Below, piece by piece: positions 34,672 through 49,130 of a stretch of 64,000 nucleotides of DNA. The notes beneath the pieces are model-generated. The model had not been told where the DNA came from. It did not search any database and saw nothing but the letters and a program-made list of their open reading frames with translations. Made by a program: the position numbers and the translations under genes. Position 1 is the stretch's first letter; the number at the start of each line of letters is the position of its first letter. The stretch lies in the NCBI GenBank assembly GCA_023078685.1, contig JALGAS010000007.1, positions 3,286,001-3,350,000 of the forward strand. Direction: 5' to 3'. Source of the stretch: Neopestalotiopsis rosae. Its lineage: Eukaryota > Ascomycota > Sordariomycetes > Amphisphaeriales > Sporocadaceae.

Positions 34672-36548
34672 TTAGTCGTCGCCTCCGCTAATACCGATAC
34701 CGGGTTGTGCTGCCTTCTTGGCACTGCAGATATCGTCTACTCTGAGCAAGAGGCATGCAGCCTATGATGTTGTTAGTCTGTTTCGTTTCTCATAATTCAT
34801 ATTCTCATGTGCTCACCTCGATGGCTGTCTTGATGCTCTGGAGCTTGATAGCCTCGGGCTCCCAGATAGCGTAGTCCTTCATGTCGGCCAGGCCACCAGT
34901 GTCGCCGTTGATACCCCAGGAGCTCTTGCCCTCTGCTTGCTTGGCACGCAGTTCAGTGAGGACGCGGATCGGGCTGGCACCGGCGTTCTGAATAAGAGTG
35001 CGGGGGATAACCTCCAGAGCGTCGGCGACGGCCTTGTACGGCCACTGCTCAACACCTTCAATGCCCTTGGCCAATTGGTTCAGTCTGACGGAAACAGCCA
35101 TTTCCGTAGCACCACCACCTGGCGATAGTCTAGGCTGGAACATGACATTTCGTGCCACACCCATGGCATCCTGGAGGTTGCGCTCAATCTCATTCAGGAT
35201 GTCCTTGGAGGGACCTCTGAGGAGGATTGTGCAAGCCTTGGGGTCCTTGCACCCTGTCAAGAAGGTAAAGTACTCGTCGCCAATCTTCTCGATCTCGAAA
35301 AGACCACATTGTGTTCCAACGTCCGACTCTTGCAGGTCGTCTACCCGGTTGACAATCGTGGCACCAGTAGCACGTGCAATTCTGTTGTTGTCCGTCTTTC
35401 TGACACGTCGGAGAGCGGTAATGTTGGCCTTGACAAAGTAGTGTTGTGCAAGGTCGGAAACACCCTTCTCGGTGATGACCAGGTCGGGCTTGAGGGCGAT
35501 AATCGAGTCGCACATGGCCTTGACCTGCTCCTCTTCGATCTGCAGGATGCGGTTCCAGTCCTCCTCCTTTGTGATCTCAATGTTCGTTTGCGACTCTCCC
35601 TTCTTGTACTCGAGGGTGCAATCAAGAAGGACGATTCTCGGGTTCTCGATTCTCCTCCGCATCTTGGGGTGTGTAATGTCCTTGTTGAGCATGACTCCGT
35701 CCAAAACTCTGCTGTCCTCGATCTCGCCACCGGGGACCTTCTCTACACGAGCGTACCGCTTGATATCGACCTCCTTCTTGCCATTGCCAATCTCCCAAGT
35801 GACAGTGCGCACCGCGTTGAGCGCAAGCTGGCACATGAGATCTGACCATCGCGAAACGAACTTGGTACCGATGGATGAAGAAATCAGGCTCTTCATGGCT
35901 TCGTCGTCGCCGATATCGATCGGCATGGAGATCTCGTCAATGATCTCAAGAGCGTCCTTGAGGGCACGCTTGAAGGCGGAAATAATGACGACCGGGTGAA
36001 TGTTTCGCTCGAGCTGCGGCAGAGCTTGCGCAAGAATCTCACCAGCTACATTATGTTAGCCTCCGCCTGTAGTTTTCGACCTAGGGAAATAACATACCCA
36101 GGATAATGACAGTCGTTGTACCATCGCCGACTTCCTCGTCTTGTGTCCGGCTGAGCTCGATCATGCTCTTGGCAGCGGGATGTGACACCTCAATCTCTCG
36201 CAGGATAGCGTGGCCATCGTTGGTAAGCACAATACCACCCATGGGATCCAACAACATCTTCAACATGGCCTTGGGGCCTAGACATGATCGAATGATATCG
36301 GCGACACTATTATCGGCGTTAGGAGAGGCGCGGGCAGCAGGGCTCGAGTAGTAAATGAACATACGTCTTTGCGGCAGCAATGTTAGACATCTGAGCCTTG
36401 CGGCCAGTCTGTCTTTCACCGCTCTGGGTGTCTGTTGTGCATCAAGTCAGTCCTTGTTTGATCGAGCACCTAGGTTCCCAGGATAGGGTCAGGAGCTTGG
36501 GGGATGGAGGGGCTGTCGCTCACTCATAACCAGGACGGGGGCCTGCAT
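34672..36548 (-). CDS. CCT3: Chaperonin CCT/TRiC gamma subunit
   Basis: Five exons: 36548-36524, 36431-36365, 36306-36098, 36045-34817, 34761-34672; introns of 92, 58, 52 and 55 bp. The product is 539 residues, the normal length of CCT3/TCP-1 gamma. It is one of eight subunits of the cytosolic double-ring chaperonin that folds actin and tubulin using ATP. N-terminus MQAPVLVMNTQSGERQTGRK is typical of gamma, and the 25-nt first exon is required for it. Group II motifs: LGPKAMLKM (40-48), MGGIVLTNDG (53-62), GDGTTTV (91-97, nucleotide pocket) and, late in the protein, LSPGGGATEM and WGINGDTG. The C-terminus GISGGDD is also family-like. It is an essential housekeeping gene. The early intron clustering is common in fungal CCT genes. 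Confidence 0.97.
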
Positions 36549-38905
36549 CTTGAATTCGGGGGTTGGCTGTTCGCCAGAAGAAAATGAATGTTTCAAGAAG
36601 AACAGGAAGATTGAATAGCTTTGGAAAGAAAGCTATGAGGACCAGGCTGGGGTCGGAAGGTTCGCGAGTTGTGCTCCTTTCGAGGGGTCGTCTCTAGCTC
36701 CAGTATTGACTTGAGCCCCAAAAAGTTCGGGCTGCCTTGCCCAAATTTTGGAGCTATCGCCAAAGATGGAGAAATGTTTTTACCAGATGCCTGTCACCCG
36801 GGACTTGATAGGGTCCGTGCGTCAGAGACCTCAGGTACTGGTTTAGCAGCCTCATGTCAATTGATTCGTTTACTTTTGACCACAACTCGGAATTCTTGCT
36901 TGACTTTTGACAGTACTTCTATGACTATATACATACACTCTCAGGAGATCTTGCGACATCTTCAGAAATTTGTAGTGGATGCGGCGCTCCCAAGTTGCGA
37001 CTCTTTGAACGATAGACAGGTTCGAGTACATTTTGATAGTTCATGTACATGGCGACTCGGAAAGGGGTTTCTGGTCCACTAAATGCTCAACGACAGCTTC
37101 GCTGCATCTACTGAGACGTGATGATAGATATGATGAGTAAATGCATGACGCTACAAGATATTGCGTCACGGTGATAGACAATGGGAGCTATTCTCTATTT
37201 CAATCTAAGTCCTAGTTCGTTTGCTCGTAACACACGCACCGACCCACTTTCACAGTTCCAGGTGTGGCATCGGGAGGCTGTTGTGCCACTTCTTGATAGA
37301 ATTCCCATGTCAAGTTCAGTTCCACTCGAGATGTCATGAAAGGATGTTCAGCCACACCGCTCCTCCCTACAAGGCGCCGTTGATGCCAGTTGTGATTCTT
37401 GTTCCCACGCTACATCGAGATAGATCATGCTCATGCCAGCCACTCTCGTCGACCTCCTGGGCTGTGTCCTCTTCTCATGTACTAGGCCCTGGAATTTGGA
37501 TCCTTAGTCCTCATGTTCAATATCAGTCGCTCAGATAGAATCCAGAAAACGAAGTCATCGACGTCACCATCACTTGTCATTAGAAACGAGGTTCGTTGCG
37601 ATTCCAACATTCGATCACGCAGCTATGATCTTTGATGGGAGCAGATCGTTAGTTATAACAGGCCTCACACGCTTTGCTAGACTGGAAAAAAAGAAAGAAG
37701 AAGAAGAAAGGGCTGTCCTACGGATTGTGTCAAGTCTCGTGGATTGGGCTGTGACTTTGCCTCGGGCTCACATTGATCAGAATCCTTCTAAAAAGAAACC
37801 TGTCTTCCTTGAATTCAGTACCACGTAACGATCGTGGATAACAAAGTATGCGAAAGATTCATCTGCTTGGAAGATTCGGAATGGCCGGTAGCCGTAAAGA
37901 TGTTGGCGGAACACTAATAGTTCGATTTTTATCATTAACATTTGGTTAGATCGCGGTTGTATTGAGCTGCTACCACGTATTATCCTGGTTGACACTGCGT
38001 TGCTTGCTGGACCTATCGCTTTCTCACGAGGAACTCTCAAATCATCAAGCTCTACTCAACATCGCAGGTCGCACCTCTTCACGGTGCTTCCATGCGCTAT
38101 CTACACGACACTCTATCGATACAATAGTCACCGTTCTTGAGAGTGAAGCGGCCTTGGTGCTGTATTGTGGAGGATATCGCACATGATGCTTGTCAACAGG
38201 AAGTCAGGTATGTGCGGCCTCTCATTGTCGACTTTACAGGATCTCTTCACAATTTCCTAAATGTTCCGAAGCACTTATGCTTTTCAACCACAATATGCTG
38301 ATTCTGCGTCACGAGATATTATTATTGCGGCAACTGGGCACAAAGGCGATTCAACGGTATCGCAAAAATGATCTCCAGTCACAATTGTATCGGATTACTA
38401 TTCGGTAACAGCCAAGCATAGACGGTGGCAAAAAGGCTTCGACAGGAACGGTCCATATTAACAAGTGAGCTCACAAAGTCGTTCTAACTTACGCGTAAGA
38501 GATATGAAAGGTATGAGACTAGGGTTGAGGACGATCCCATCAACGCCGAGTTTCTCGACCGAGTGGCTATTCTCCTCGGAATATTCCATACACAATCGGA
38601 CTGATTTCCATATACTTCAGCTACCAGAGCCTGCGATATTCCAAACACTCCCATGGAAAATGGATAGTCAGTCTCATACTTTTGACGTTAGAGCGACTTC
38701 ATATTCCTGTCAGCGAGATCAAAACATGTTTCAATCAAAGACTTGGTTATTTCATTACTTGGATTAGCAAATTATGAGGCAAAATCCCACCATCGCTACA
38801 AATGTCATAGAAGAGGCACCACTACATTTACGATTAAGTGTATTGGGAGACGTGGCCACGTCAATAAACACGGAGTGCTTCGTTACATCTTCAGCGAAAT
38901 CTAAC

Positions 38906-39256
38906 TCACAAGGGAATCTTGTCAGAACCGTTCATGTTTACTTCAGGGTTTTCGGAGGCCAATGCAAGTTCTCCGTAAATCGCAGTGTATTGTTTGAGGA
39001 CATCGCCGTCAGACAAACCTAGAATTGCAGTTGTTTGAAAATTCGCGCGTGGCATGTTCATCACCTCCGGAACCCTATCTGAAACCAATATAATCTCTTT
39101 TTTTCGATATATGCTTTGAGGAATGGCTGTAAGAACAAAGTTGTAGGCAAAATGAATCAGGACAATGAAAGATGCGTTTATCAGATACAATCTCCGTTCA
39201 CGCAAATCTCTAGGCATAATCGTAAGTCTTGAAAGTAATGATGACTGAATTTTCAT
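38906..39256 (-). CDS. Doubtful ORF with hydrophobic segment
   Basis: 116 codons from ATG 39256, with one hydrophobic stretch (FIVLIHFAYNFVLTAI) and a mixed polar remainder. No family is recognised and no neighbouring exon was found. It might be a remnant of a membrane-protein gene or chance; it is listed only because its composition is more protein-like than other frames in the desert. Confidence 0.12.
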   Translation of the reverse strand: MKIQSSLLSRLTIMPRDLRERRLYLINASFIVLIHFAYNFVLTAIPQSIYRKKEIILVSDRVPEVMNMPRANFQTTAILGLSDGDVLKQYTAIYGELALASENPEVNMNGSDKIPL

Positions 39257-42200
39257 TCGCAGCGTATATACATCACGTGTCTAGCACAATCATATTTCTC
39301 TCAATGTTGAGATTAAATATTATCTATAGATTGCTTCTGTCTAGTTTCCCGTTAAACCATACCTGGGGGATACGCCTGAGCTGTAGGATTCCACGTAGAA
39401 GCCACCAAGAGGTCATGCATGGATAAATTCTACCGTGAATGGAAATGATATACCTGAACTCAGAGATCGACTGACACCTAGTTCTCAGTACTCAAAGAGG
39501 TATCATTGGTAGATTCCGTCTGGTCATAAACGTGCCGCATGAATGCATCGACTTCGACATTATATGAGGCGGAAGCCCATACCATGAATAGCAAATTTGC
39601 CTTGAGAATCGACGATGGCGACCAAACGCAATCTCTGCCTAGTATTGCTGTTCATCTGGAGTCAAGTGTAAATATGGTTCGCCAGCAAGCCGATCTGCGG
39701 CACAGGCACGGCGGCAGCCTTTCTGTCGTGTAACTCACTCCTTTTGTTACCCTTTCTGGCATCCTACCTAGATTACCTGAATCCTAAGTGGCCATGTACA
39801 ACACACTCGGAGAGCGCTTCGCTGCATATGCCCATCCTCCCTAGATCCCTAGGAAGTTTCACAACGTGCCAAGAGGTGGCTTGCGAAATGACGAACCAAC
39901 GGCTCGGTGCGCCGCAGCCAGCAGCAGCCTGTGCTTCGAGACGGAAAGAGGAGAATAGAAAAGTCCTAATGGGTGATTGCGTTGAGGAACGGATAGATTT
40001 CGCGCCCACCCCGGGAAAGTCCTTGACCCTCTAGGATCAAGAGTAAAATAGGAAAAAGTCACCCCTTGCCTTGTCAGCAAACGTGCCTTCGCCGTATCGG
40101 CCTCGTCCTTCGTACCCGATGGTAAGGGATGGGGGCCGAGCCGAGACACATTAGGCCATGCGTACGGCCTCCCGAGAAAAGTGAGGAAGGATCTTTTCCT
40201 AAACATTTCCTCTTTCTGCATTGTTATGCACTGGAAGGCATTCTGTGAGGGTTTCTCTACGCGTTGCCGCCTCGTCATCATGATGAGGGGGTCGTCATTT
40301 GTATCACCATGGGCCCTCTGGGGCCAACATACATGCTGCCAACATCACGATAAAGAGGGGGAAAGAAGCATCATCGGGCTGCGACAAGAAATCGCCACCT
40401 GCCTGCCGCGAAGCTGAAATGTGCAGAAAGAAGGGCAGAACACTAATGGACAGGGCCAAGTAGAAGGATCTAGATAGCGCCAGAGGGCTGGCTGGCTGTT
40501 TGGAAACTCTCTGTAAGCCGAGACAGACAGAATTTTCAGCCCTGATCAGAAACGCCCCGTTTCGCTTACAAGCTTTCTACCTACATACCAGGAAGTTCGC
40601 GAGAGCTGCCAGACGGAGTTGCGCCCAAGGTCCTGGAGAGGGCACCAACCATCGTCTGTCTCTGCGGACGCCACCAAGTCGGCCGAGTCCGTTGGAGGAC
40701 GTGGCAACAGGGTCCTCGCAAGACAGATACATTGGCCAATCGCTCCGTTCCCTTTGATGGTTTTGGGGCTAGGCTACTGATCCTCTTTGCTCATGATGGT
40801 GGTGGGTGGATGGTCAATGTCAAGCCGAGCCGATTCTTGGATGCAGGAGCAGGAGATCGCGAAGGAATAATTTGGGGCCCAATGCAGGACCAGGGCCAGG
40901 TAAGGGAATAATCTCATGGCTGATGGCTGTCGGCGACGGGCGTGGAGGGAAGGGCGACGGGCAACGGCAACGAGGAGGAAATATTTTTTGCCTGTGCCAC
41001 TTACCTACGCCCATCCATTCACAGTCTGTCTGAGGCCCAGTTCCAGCCGTGCAATAAGGCGTACACCCAATGGGAGGCGATACAGGTCTTGGTGTTACCA
41101 TCTCCTTGGGACGACTGCCGCAATGGGCCTCGCGCAGCTGCTTGGTGATGGCATGGAAATGCGGGGCTGGTGCTGGCCTATCACACTGTCACGGCTTTAC
41201 GATGTGCCCCATTTGGAAATCCGCTCGTGGCTGCTACGCTGTTGGCTGCCAGGCTGGTTGTATTACTTACTACTAAAACTGTGTATGAATGTCAAGTTTC
41301 GAGGGGGAGAGCGCCGAATGTAGTGCATGTGTAATGAAGACTGTAGCGGACTTCTCGAGAAACACAGACGCATTGTGACTGATAACGTCCAAGGCCGAGT
41401 ACTGAAAAAGCAACGATACTCTCTGCTCGAATCCACACTGCAAATTACCCTGACAGCCGCGACGTGCGACTTATCGCCGAGTCATTGTCACGCATCCAAA
41501 GGCAGAGTGAGCAACATGTAAATCCACTTCTGATAGTGTGATAGATATCAACACCCATTGGTGTGCATTCGATGAAACAATAATTTCTTTATGTCTTCAT
41601 TTCTTCGTCGGCCTACTTTGTTACTGGGTGACAAAGCCACGGGATTCTATGCCTTCATATACCATAGATACAAACCACGAAGTTGGAAGTCGCTGCAACC
41701 TCGCCCTTGATGATGCATTGTCCACTTACGTTGAGGTTAGGTGCCGTAAACCGAGATGGCATATGCATAAGGAGATATGGCGCCTTTCAAGCATCCGCAT
41801 AACCGACAAGCTTAGGCCGGACTATCTCTCCTCGCCCTGACTGGCCGGGCGAAAGAATGATTCGCAGACGCAGGACGAAAGTTGCAAGTTGGGCAAGCAA
41901 GCCGTCGAATTGCTGAACGACTTTGCTGCCGTGAAACCCACCTTTAGAGCACAGGGCAGAAACGATATGGAGAGTCGCAGAACAACCTTGTCCTAGCTGC
42001 TGACGTTGTGTAATGCGACAGGTAATGTTTTTTCTCCGAAGGAAGCCCCAAGCTCGCCAAGTTGTCCCTTGTCTGTCTTGGTAGTAATGGACATGGACAT
42101 CATATTGCAGTCCGGCAGGCAAGCAGGCAAAGCTACCTAGCCAGCCAGTCGTCGTGGTTCGCCCAGGCAAGGCAAGCCAAAGACGGCGAGCCGTAGTCCC

Positions 42201-44462
42201 TGGCAGAGGAACAAGCCAATAACCGAGAGGGTCTAGAATCTTGGAATATAGATGATTTCGGTGTGTTATATGTAAGATGGAGGCAACCATGATGGATAGC
42301 CGAAAGCTGATTTGCGGCACAGTTAACCAGTCGCCCATGTTTCAGGGTCAAGGAGCGTTTTCCGTGCGTTCTCGCTCGCTGGCTCGCTCATGTGTGCACA
42401 CGTATGCTTTTTGGTCCGTAGTGATATGCCTATAGACATGTACGCATATACATATGGAGTGGTATCAACATTGCGTATGTAAACTGCACGTCATTATTCG
42501 GCTTGGCCATGTAAGTACAATTTTGATGGCATGTGTGATCGCCCGCCAACCCCTCCAACTCGCCAGTTTCGTTTCAGGCCCGACTATTCCCAAAATATCA
42601 CGGATCGATATCTTTGGTGAACGAGGCACATGCATATCGCCAATTAATAGTGAACTAGCAGCTGCTTACTGCTTACACGCCTCAGACTGCCGTGCCATAT
42701 TAACACACTGTCATAGTGCCGTCGCATAGAGTCCGATAGTGGAAGGTTTCTCCCACGTGCCGAAAGCGTGCCGTGGTGCTTGCCACGATTGCTTTCTCGC
42801 GTGTTCAACATGTTGCTGCAGCCATGAAACCAGGAGAAACGAATGAGTGGAGGTCAGACCTGATTGGACTGCTAGAGACGGACGGCCGTTCAAGCCTTTC
42901 AAGTTGAGCCCCCCAACGGCCCCTCCCCCGATGCTAATCTCGGTACTTGAGTCAGCCGATGTGCGAGTGTACACAATATCATATGGAGACGGACTGGCAA
43001 GTTATTCGCTACGCTCGCTAGCAACCGCCGGCATGAGCAGTTTTGCTGATTATCCCTGTGAGACATGAAAAGAACTCCTCAACGGTCTGGGGAACTTTTG
43101 GGGATTGACCTGTCAGTCCCCACGACATGACTCTGCCCATGCACGAGAGAGACAAAGAAAGCAAAACTATTACTGTACACCTTGCACGTCCCACAATACT
43201 AATGTAATAGCAATCCAGACTACGAGTATTATTGTACCCGCCAAGCCTCGAGAATGCGGGGGAGGGAAATTGGCCCCAAAAAATATTTGACCAACTACTG
43301 CAGTGAACAGACGACAATTATGCTAAGTAAGTAGTATGCAATTCATAGCAAGTCTACTGCAAGCTAGATTTCACTCATTGAAGATAGATGAATGGAACCA
43401 TCGCTGGCGTGACATGTTTGCAAAATGATGTAGTTTTGGTATGCAGTAGTGAATGTAGGTAAAAGCCCAGTGGCCAAGATCATGCATGCAATCAGCATGA
43501 GACAGCGTTGAAGACGGTTTTCTTGCATTCTGCTTTAGTCAGGTCAGTCCATGACACATGCCCGTAAAGCTGTGGATCGTGAAACGTATGCCGTTCTTCT
43601 TTTCTGCTCACTTTAGTTGATGATCAATGATCAGTGATCAGTATTGTTTGGACCCGCTAATCATTAATTTCACGACGTCTAAAAAGAAAGGCGAGCATGC
43701 CGTTACCCACGTGTTTTCTGGACACCGGTTACATTTCTTTTTCTACTCCATGATCCACCAACTCGCGTGGCCCGACGGCTTCACTAATGTAGTTGCCGAC
43801 ATGGCGTGTGAAATATTTACGAATGAGACTGCATGTTGACACCATGAAATACGCCGGAAACAGCACTATGCAGACGATGAAGCACCCCGGATTTTGTTTT
43901 TCATTTTCGTTCCCTGTCTGACTCACATTAATAACGAAACTCTCATGTCCACTATTGCATTGTTGTCAGTGCAGACGTCCAATCCTTCAGGTCTTGTCCT
44001 TGGTAAAGGTAGCAATACAGCCACAGACCCCGGGTGTCAAGCCTGCAGGAACGTGGAGACTCACTAACGCAGGATCATTCATGGATTGATTTTGAACAAT
44101 CCAAGGCCGGTCGAGGGTTCAGTGTTGACCTAGACTCTCACCCCCTCAGCAAAGCATTGCAATACCGCTGCCAACATTTCGGATTTTTGCGTTGACTCTC
44201 ACGGCGTCTATACATCAAGAGGCCTTTTGAATCGCCAGCCCTGTTCAAAGCAGGCCTGACGGGTGTTGAATGCACGCCGCGAAGACACCCCAAGCTGTAA
44301 GCGCTCAACATAATCCTTGTGAGCTGCCAAACCCGGTCTTGGCCTGTATGCCGTAGAACCTGCCAGCTGCTAAGCGAGCAGGCATTTCAAGCACATCGCA
44401 GCCCCTTTGAAACCAACAACAACAACGGAACTTTCAGCTTGACACATCGTAGCCGAATATGA

Positions 44463-44477
44463 TTTTTTTTTTTTTTT
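44463..44477. repeat. Poly-T tract (15 T)
   Basis: Uninterrupted run of 15 T in the gene desert. Such tracts in fungi can act as nucleosome-excluding elements; no gene start lies close by. Confidence 0.85.
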
Positions 44478-45760
44478 ACCTCGTCAAGGATGAATCTCAC
44501 CCTCAAGCAAAATCAGACTGCCAACATATTACGCGCATTGCACACACTAGACATCGGTTAATTTCCGAGCTGATCACTAATAGAGATACCACTGTCACTA
44601 GACAAGGCACCCAAGCCTGAAAGCCACCCGCTTATGCTTGTAAGTTGTCACCCCAAAATACACAAAGAGGGCCGAGCAATCTGGGGAAAGAGACAGCGGC
44701 GGATTTAGGCGACTCGAAGCGTCGGCTGGTCCCTCGCAATGGTCCTTTGCGATCACCTACAGGGACAGGCAGAGTAGATCTAGTGTTGCCGAGTCGGTAC
44801 ACAAACCGAAGGTCCAAACCCAGCTGCCCTTTTTCTTTCCTTGAGAATCACCAAAATTATCTTACCGTGACTTGTCATGGTTGAGTGTGTATTGTTGCTC
44901 TCATCGGATACACGCAGCCTTATTGTGCATCAGGTAGTAATGATGATGTTGGTGCTGACACCATGTGACCTGGAGCAACTGCGGGTTTGTGGCACTGTGC
45001 TGACTGCTCTCGCTTCTGGATGCTCATATCATGAAAGATTTATGATCCACTGCAATCAGCGACGTGATACCACATACGAAACGTGCTGATAACCAGACTA
45101 GACTCTTGCCTTGGCATAATCAAGCAATCGAGGATTGATTATCTTGATTATCCCATGGCGCATCCAGATAGCTGGGTCATCGTCTAGTTTTCCCCAGTTT
45201 CCCTACCTACGCCTCGGACATTTCTGTTCTGGGATGGATGGCCCTTGGCAAGGAAATCTGAAAAGGGTCAAACTTGGAAGACTTTCGGGTCGTGTAGGCC
45301 AAAAAGGTCCCCGCAAGGCCGCTTCTATGACACCATGATACCCTGATCTGATGCTCAGACTAGAGGCGCATTTCTGTGGCGCCTCAGATCGTGACATATC
45401 GTCGGGTCTGGTGTCGAAACTCCTGTCATCACAAGCTTATCATACAAAAATACTGTGATCGTCCCAATCTATCGGCTCCGAGGCCCACCGTAGGCTTCTT
45501 GAACTAGACCCCAAAGGAAAACAGAGTAAAGTGGGAGACCCCCCTGGCAACACAATGCTATCAAGATCCCTAAGGAGCCTCAGGAGGCCATCGTGAGAAT
45601 TTCGCACCTTGGCCAATGGCAGGACTCGCCGAGATCACCGAAAAGCCCTAGCGGCGGCGATGGTCGGATCAGCTGGACCCTTTTTGATGCGCTCCGGATC
45701 GCCAACTATTGAAAGGGAGAGTTTGCACGATCAGGGCACCCATCTTCTTCTCCCCAAAGC

Positions 45761-45787
45761 CACACACTTACACACACACACACACAC
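45761..45787. repeat. CA dinucleotide repeat
   Basis: (CA)n microsatellite of about 27 bp with one interruption (ctta) in the intergenic desert. Confidence 0.85.
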
Positions 45788-48700
45788 TGTTCGGTGCGCG
45801 GCTGAGTAGGCGTAGATTCTTTCTCATGATCTGATGGTGTTTCCCCAGTTTCTGACTATGGTCCAGTAGCTCCTGAACCATAATACGTTAGCACATCTTC
45901 TCTTTATGGTATAACAACCCCATCGAAAGTGGTGTTGGTGCAACTTGGTGGTGGCACAAGCCCACCGAAAAGAGAACTAGTCTCTGACACCGTACCCGTA
46001 ACAGTATAGGAATTCTACAGGATTTCTCGATCCCATAACGTGAGAAATCGCGAAGCGGTTAGCCGTGGAACCAGGAAGAGTGCAAGAGCAGTCACGGATC
46101 GTCGCATCAATCTGCGAAGAGCCCAAAAAGGCCGGAAAACTTTCAGACCAGTATCTTTGCGGAAATAGGGTTATCTACAGACCACGTCCCACCCACAGAC
46201 AACCCAACGATCCAACGAGCAAGTCCACTTTACTTTCCCAGAGTCATAGAATGTCTCATCTTGGCAACGACGATCAATCTCTCAATGCCGTGGACTCTTT
46301 GGGACAGATGGGCGAGCGACAGGGCAGAAGAGGGGGGTTTCGTTACAATCGTCATCTGTCGCTAGTGCGCAGACTAGCCCGCCCGCAGAGTCGATAGAGG
46401 GATAAACCCTGCTAGTAATTGCTCCGCGACGATGGTAACTGGAGCTGGGGAAAGTAGCGAGCCGTCCCTCGACAGATAGGCACGTCTGTATGTAAAGAGG
46501 GTCCAGTCTTCCAACCTGCTGGGTCTTGTCCACTAAACTAATCATGATACAATCATGGTGGACACTAGACAGCCATGATTCCCGATGAAATGGGTCGGTC
46601 TTATCAGGACTGTACGATGGACTCGTCAACTATCAGAGTCAATTTGTGTCAGCCTGCGACAGACATATGACGAACACAGCTGAGTAAGCTAACTAATTTT
46701 GTAGATTAGTTGCAATCAGATCATCCATCCTACCATGTCTTCAGCCTTATTTTATGCTGGTGAGGTAGGGATAAGTTTATGGTAGCGACTGATGATCATT
46801 CTCACCACCTGGACCGTGCTACACAAAGCAGTACATAGTATCCAGATCATATGTGCTGTCTTGTTGATACACCTAGAGCGCAAGTCAACACGGCAAGGAA
46901 GCGCTTGTCCAAGAGTGAACATGAATACCATGCTGATCCATCCAGGGTTCCGGAGGGGTAAATTGGAGCGCTTCAATTAATATCAGTGAAGCGTGGGGGG
47001 TTCTGACGTTTCATTCACTTGTATACATTATCTGGAGGGGACAGTGGTCTTGATAGCCAGCCGCGGGCAATTATGCGCAGCAGCGGGTATCCTCAAGACA
47101 GAAGCAAGCGCGGCATGATATCTTGGCCAACCTGGCACAGCCTGGCAACCAGCAACCTGGATGGCGCGGAGGGTACATAGCCAAGGAATGGTTCAAACTG
47201 CTGCTAAATAGTAGTAGTACACCACTGTTCAATGCCGGAAGTTGTATATGCCGAACAAGATAAGAATAAATGGTCTCCCGGCATCCGGCACCCATGATTA
47301 GTATAGCATATCCACCTGAGAGATTATAGAGCCACCGGAACATGGGGAGTCGGAAACAAGATGGCGACGACATCAGAAGCCAAGGGATATGTTCATGGGG
47401 ATCGGGGGCTGATTGGATACGGCAGTAAAATGATACCCTCCTCTACGGTGTTTGATTCTGGAGATTGATTGTCGAGGACGGTAGTGGGTGTATGCCGCTG
47501 ATACATGGTGGGCGATATGATCATGGCGAGGAGAGACGCATAGCCATAGGTCTGTAACTATAGTTCCTTGATTAGTGTCGTTTCCTCTCGCCGGCCGCTG
47601 GGAGATGATTGGGCCGTAGCTAGTCAGAAGCCTATCTCTGGAGTATCACGAAGTTTCATGCGATCTGGTGGCCATTCAACTAGTTCTGGGGCAATGCAGG
47701 AACATGGCTGACTCGCATCTGGCCTTCCTGGGCGCCGCGTGAGTCTACACTCCCGTCTGCGATGAAGAATAAAACGACAAAATGTACGAGTATGCCTCCT
47801 TCGAGTTCACTCGGCGACCGAGGCAGCCATCTGGCTACCTTGGAGAAATGTTGGAGGCATTACGTATTATTCCCGGCAGCATGGGAAACGACAACCCGTA
47901 TTCTTAAACAATGACTCCATCGTTGCAGCTGCTCCCATGTACCGTGACGATATATCAGTCGCCGCATGATGGGATTATGTTGCAGATCGTGTGGATTTTG
48001 CCTCAGACAGCAGACAGTAGCCTAGTGTAATGGTAGTTGGAGGTTGATATCCGTATGGCTCTATGAAGGCCTCCTCGGCCTCCCTCCTGCCTGCTTCAGC
48101 TTGCGTTGCCCCACCTCTCTAGATGTAGCCAAGAATTGTGGGAAAGATTCGCACGATGCTGGAAGTGTGTGTATGTGTATCTGAAATCATTGTAGTCTAT
48201 AATGGGCACGTAGAGGGCCGAACGGGATTGGTAGGACGGTTTGCACGGATGGGGAGTGGCCAGACTTGGATGAATCATGCGTGCAATTGGGTACGGCAGT
48301 GTTCTGCCCCAGGACACTACCTACACCATTACTGGGGGCTTGGTGTGTGAGTGTGTGTGAGTGTATGCATGCTTCTATGTTGTGTGTGTAGATCGCCTCT
48401 CTGTCCCTCTCTTTTTCTCCATAAAATAGGCAGAGATAGAGAGACATGGTGACTGGGCACCCGATGATATCGACTTGTGTGTTATTATTGCACGTATTCG
48501 TACATCCAGGCAGATAGATATCAGCAGCACTATTCAAGTCATGCAACTCTGCACAGCACCACGCTGCAACTGCACTGCGCTGCACTGCGGGCGCACCCTT
48601 CCACCCCCTCTCCACCCCTCCCTCACCCTATCAATTGTTGCTCTCTCATCATTGAGCCATGGCAATCTCATTTCACTAACAAGATTTTCTTGTTGGATAT

Positions 48701-49090
48701 ATTGAAATTATTCGGGGGTACGCTATCTCAGTCAACCCCATGCAGGAGTCGTCGAACCGCCAGCAGCCTTTGCCCTCCCGCCTTGTCCTGGGTCCATCCA
48801 GACTCTCTTCCCATCGTCCATCGCCCCTCGCCGCCGCCCACCCCCAGTCAAACTGCAGCAAATGTTCAGGGTTGTCGCTCCAATGTGTGAGTGTCGAGGT
48901 TGCAGCTGATGAGCCGCTAAGCTCTTCTCAATAGAGGCCGCATGACTCTAACCTCCCTCAACCTTAGCGTCGTAAAATCTTCCGCTCGCTTGCAACCTGA
49001 ACCTTTCCAGGCCTCTACAGGCCCCCAGGGCCTCACTCTTCTCAGTAAAATGGCTGCTGCTGGCTGCAGCAAGCAGGCAGTGTAATAGTA

Positions 49091-49130
49091 GCAGCAGAGG
49101 CAGCAGAGGCAGCAGAGGCAGCAGAAGCAG
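49091..49130. repeat. 9-bp tandem repeat (gcagcagag)
   Basis: Just over four copies of gcagcagag, the last copy changed to gcagcagaa. It would read as Leu/Pro repeats on the minus strand, but no gene is supported there. Confidence 0.85.

Noticed and set aside
36669..37082. 137-codon plus-strand frame upstream of CCT3
   Set aside because: Lies in the CCT3 promoter side and lacks domain character.
41787..42338. 183-codon minus-strand frame in the gene desert
   Set aside because: No conserved motif and irregular composition; overlapping frames on both strands suggest chance.
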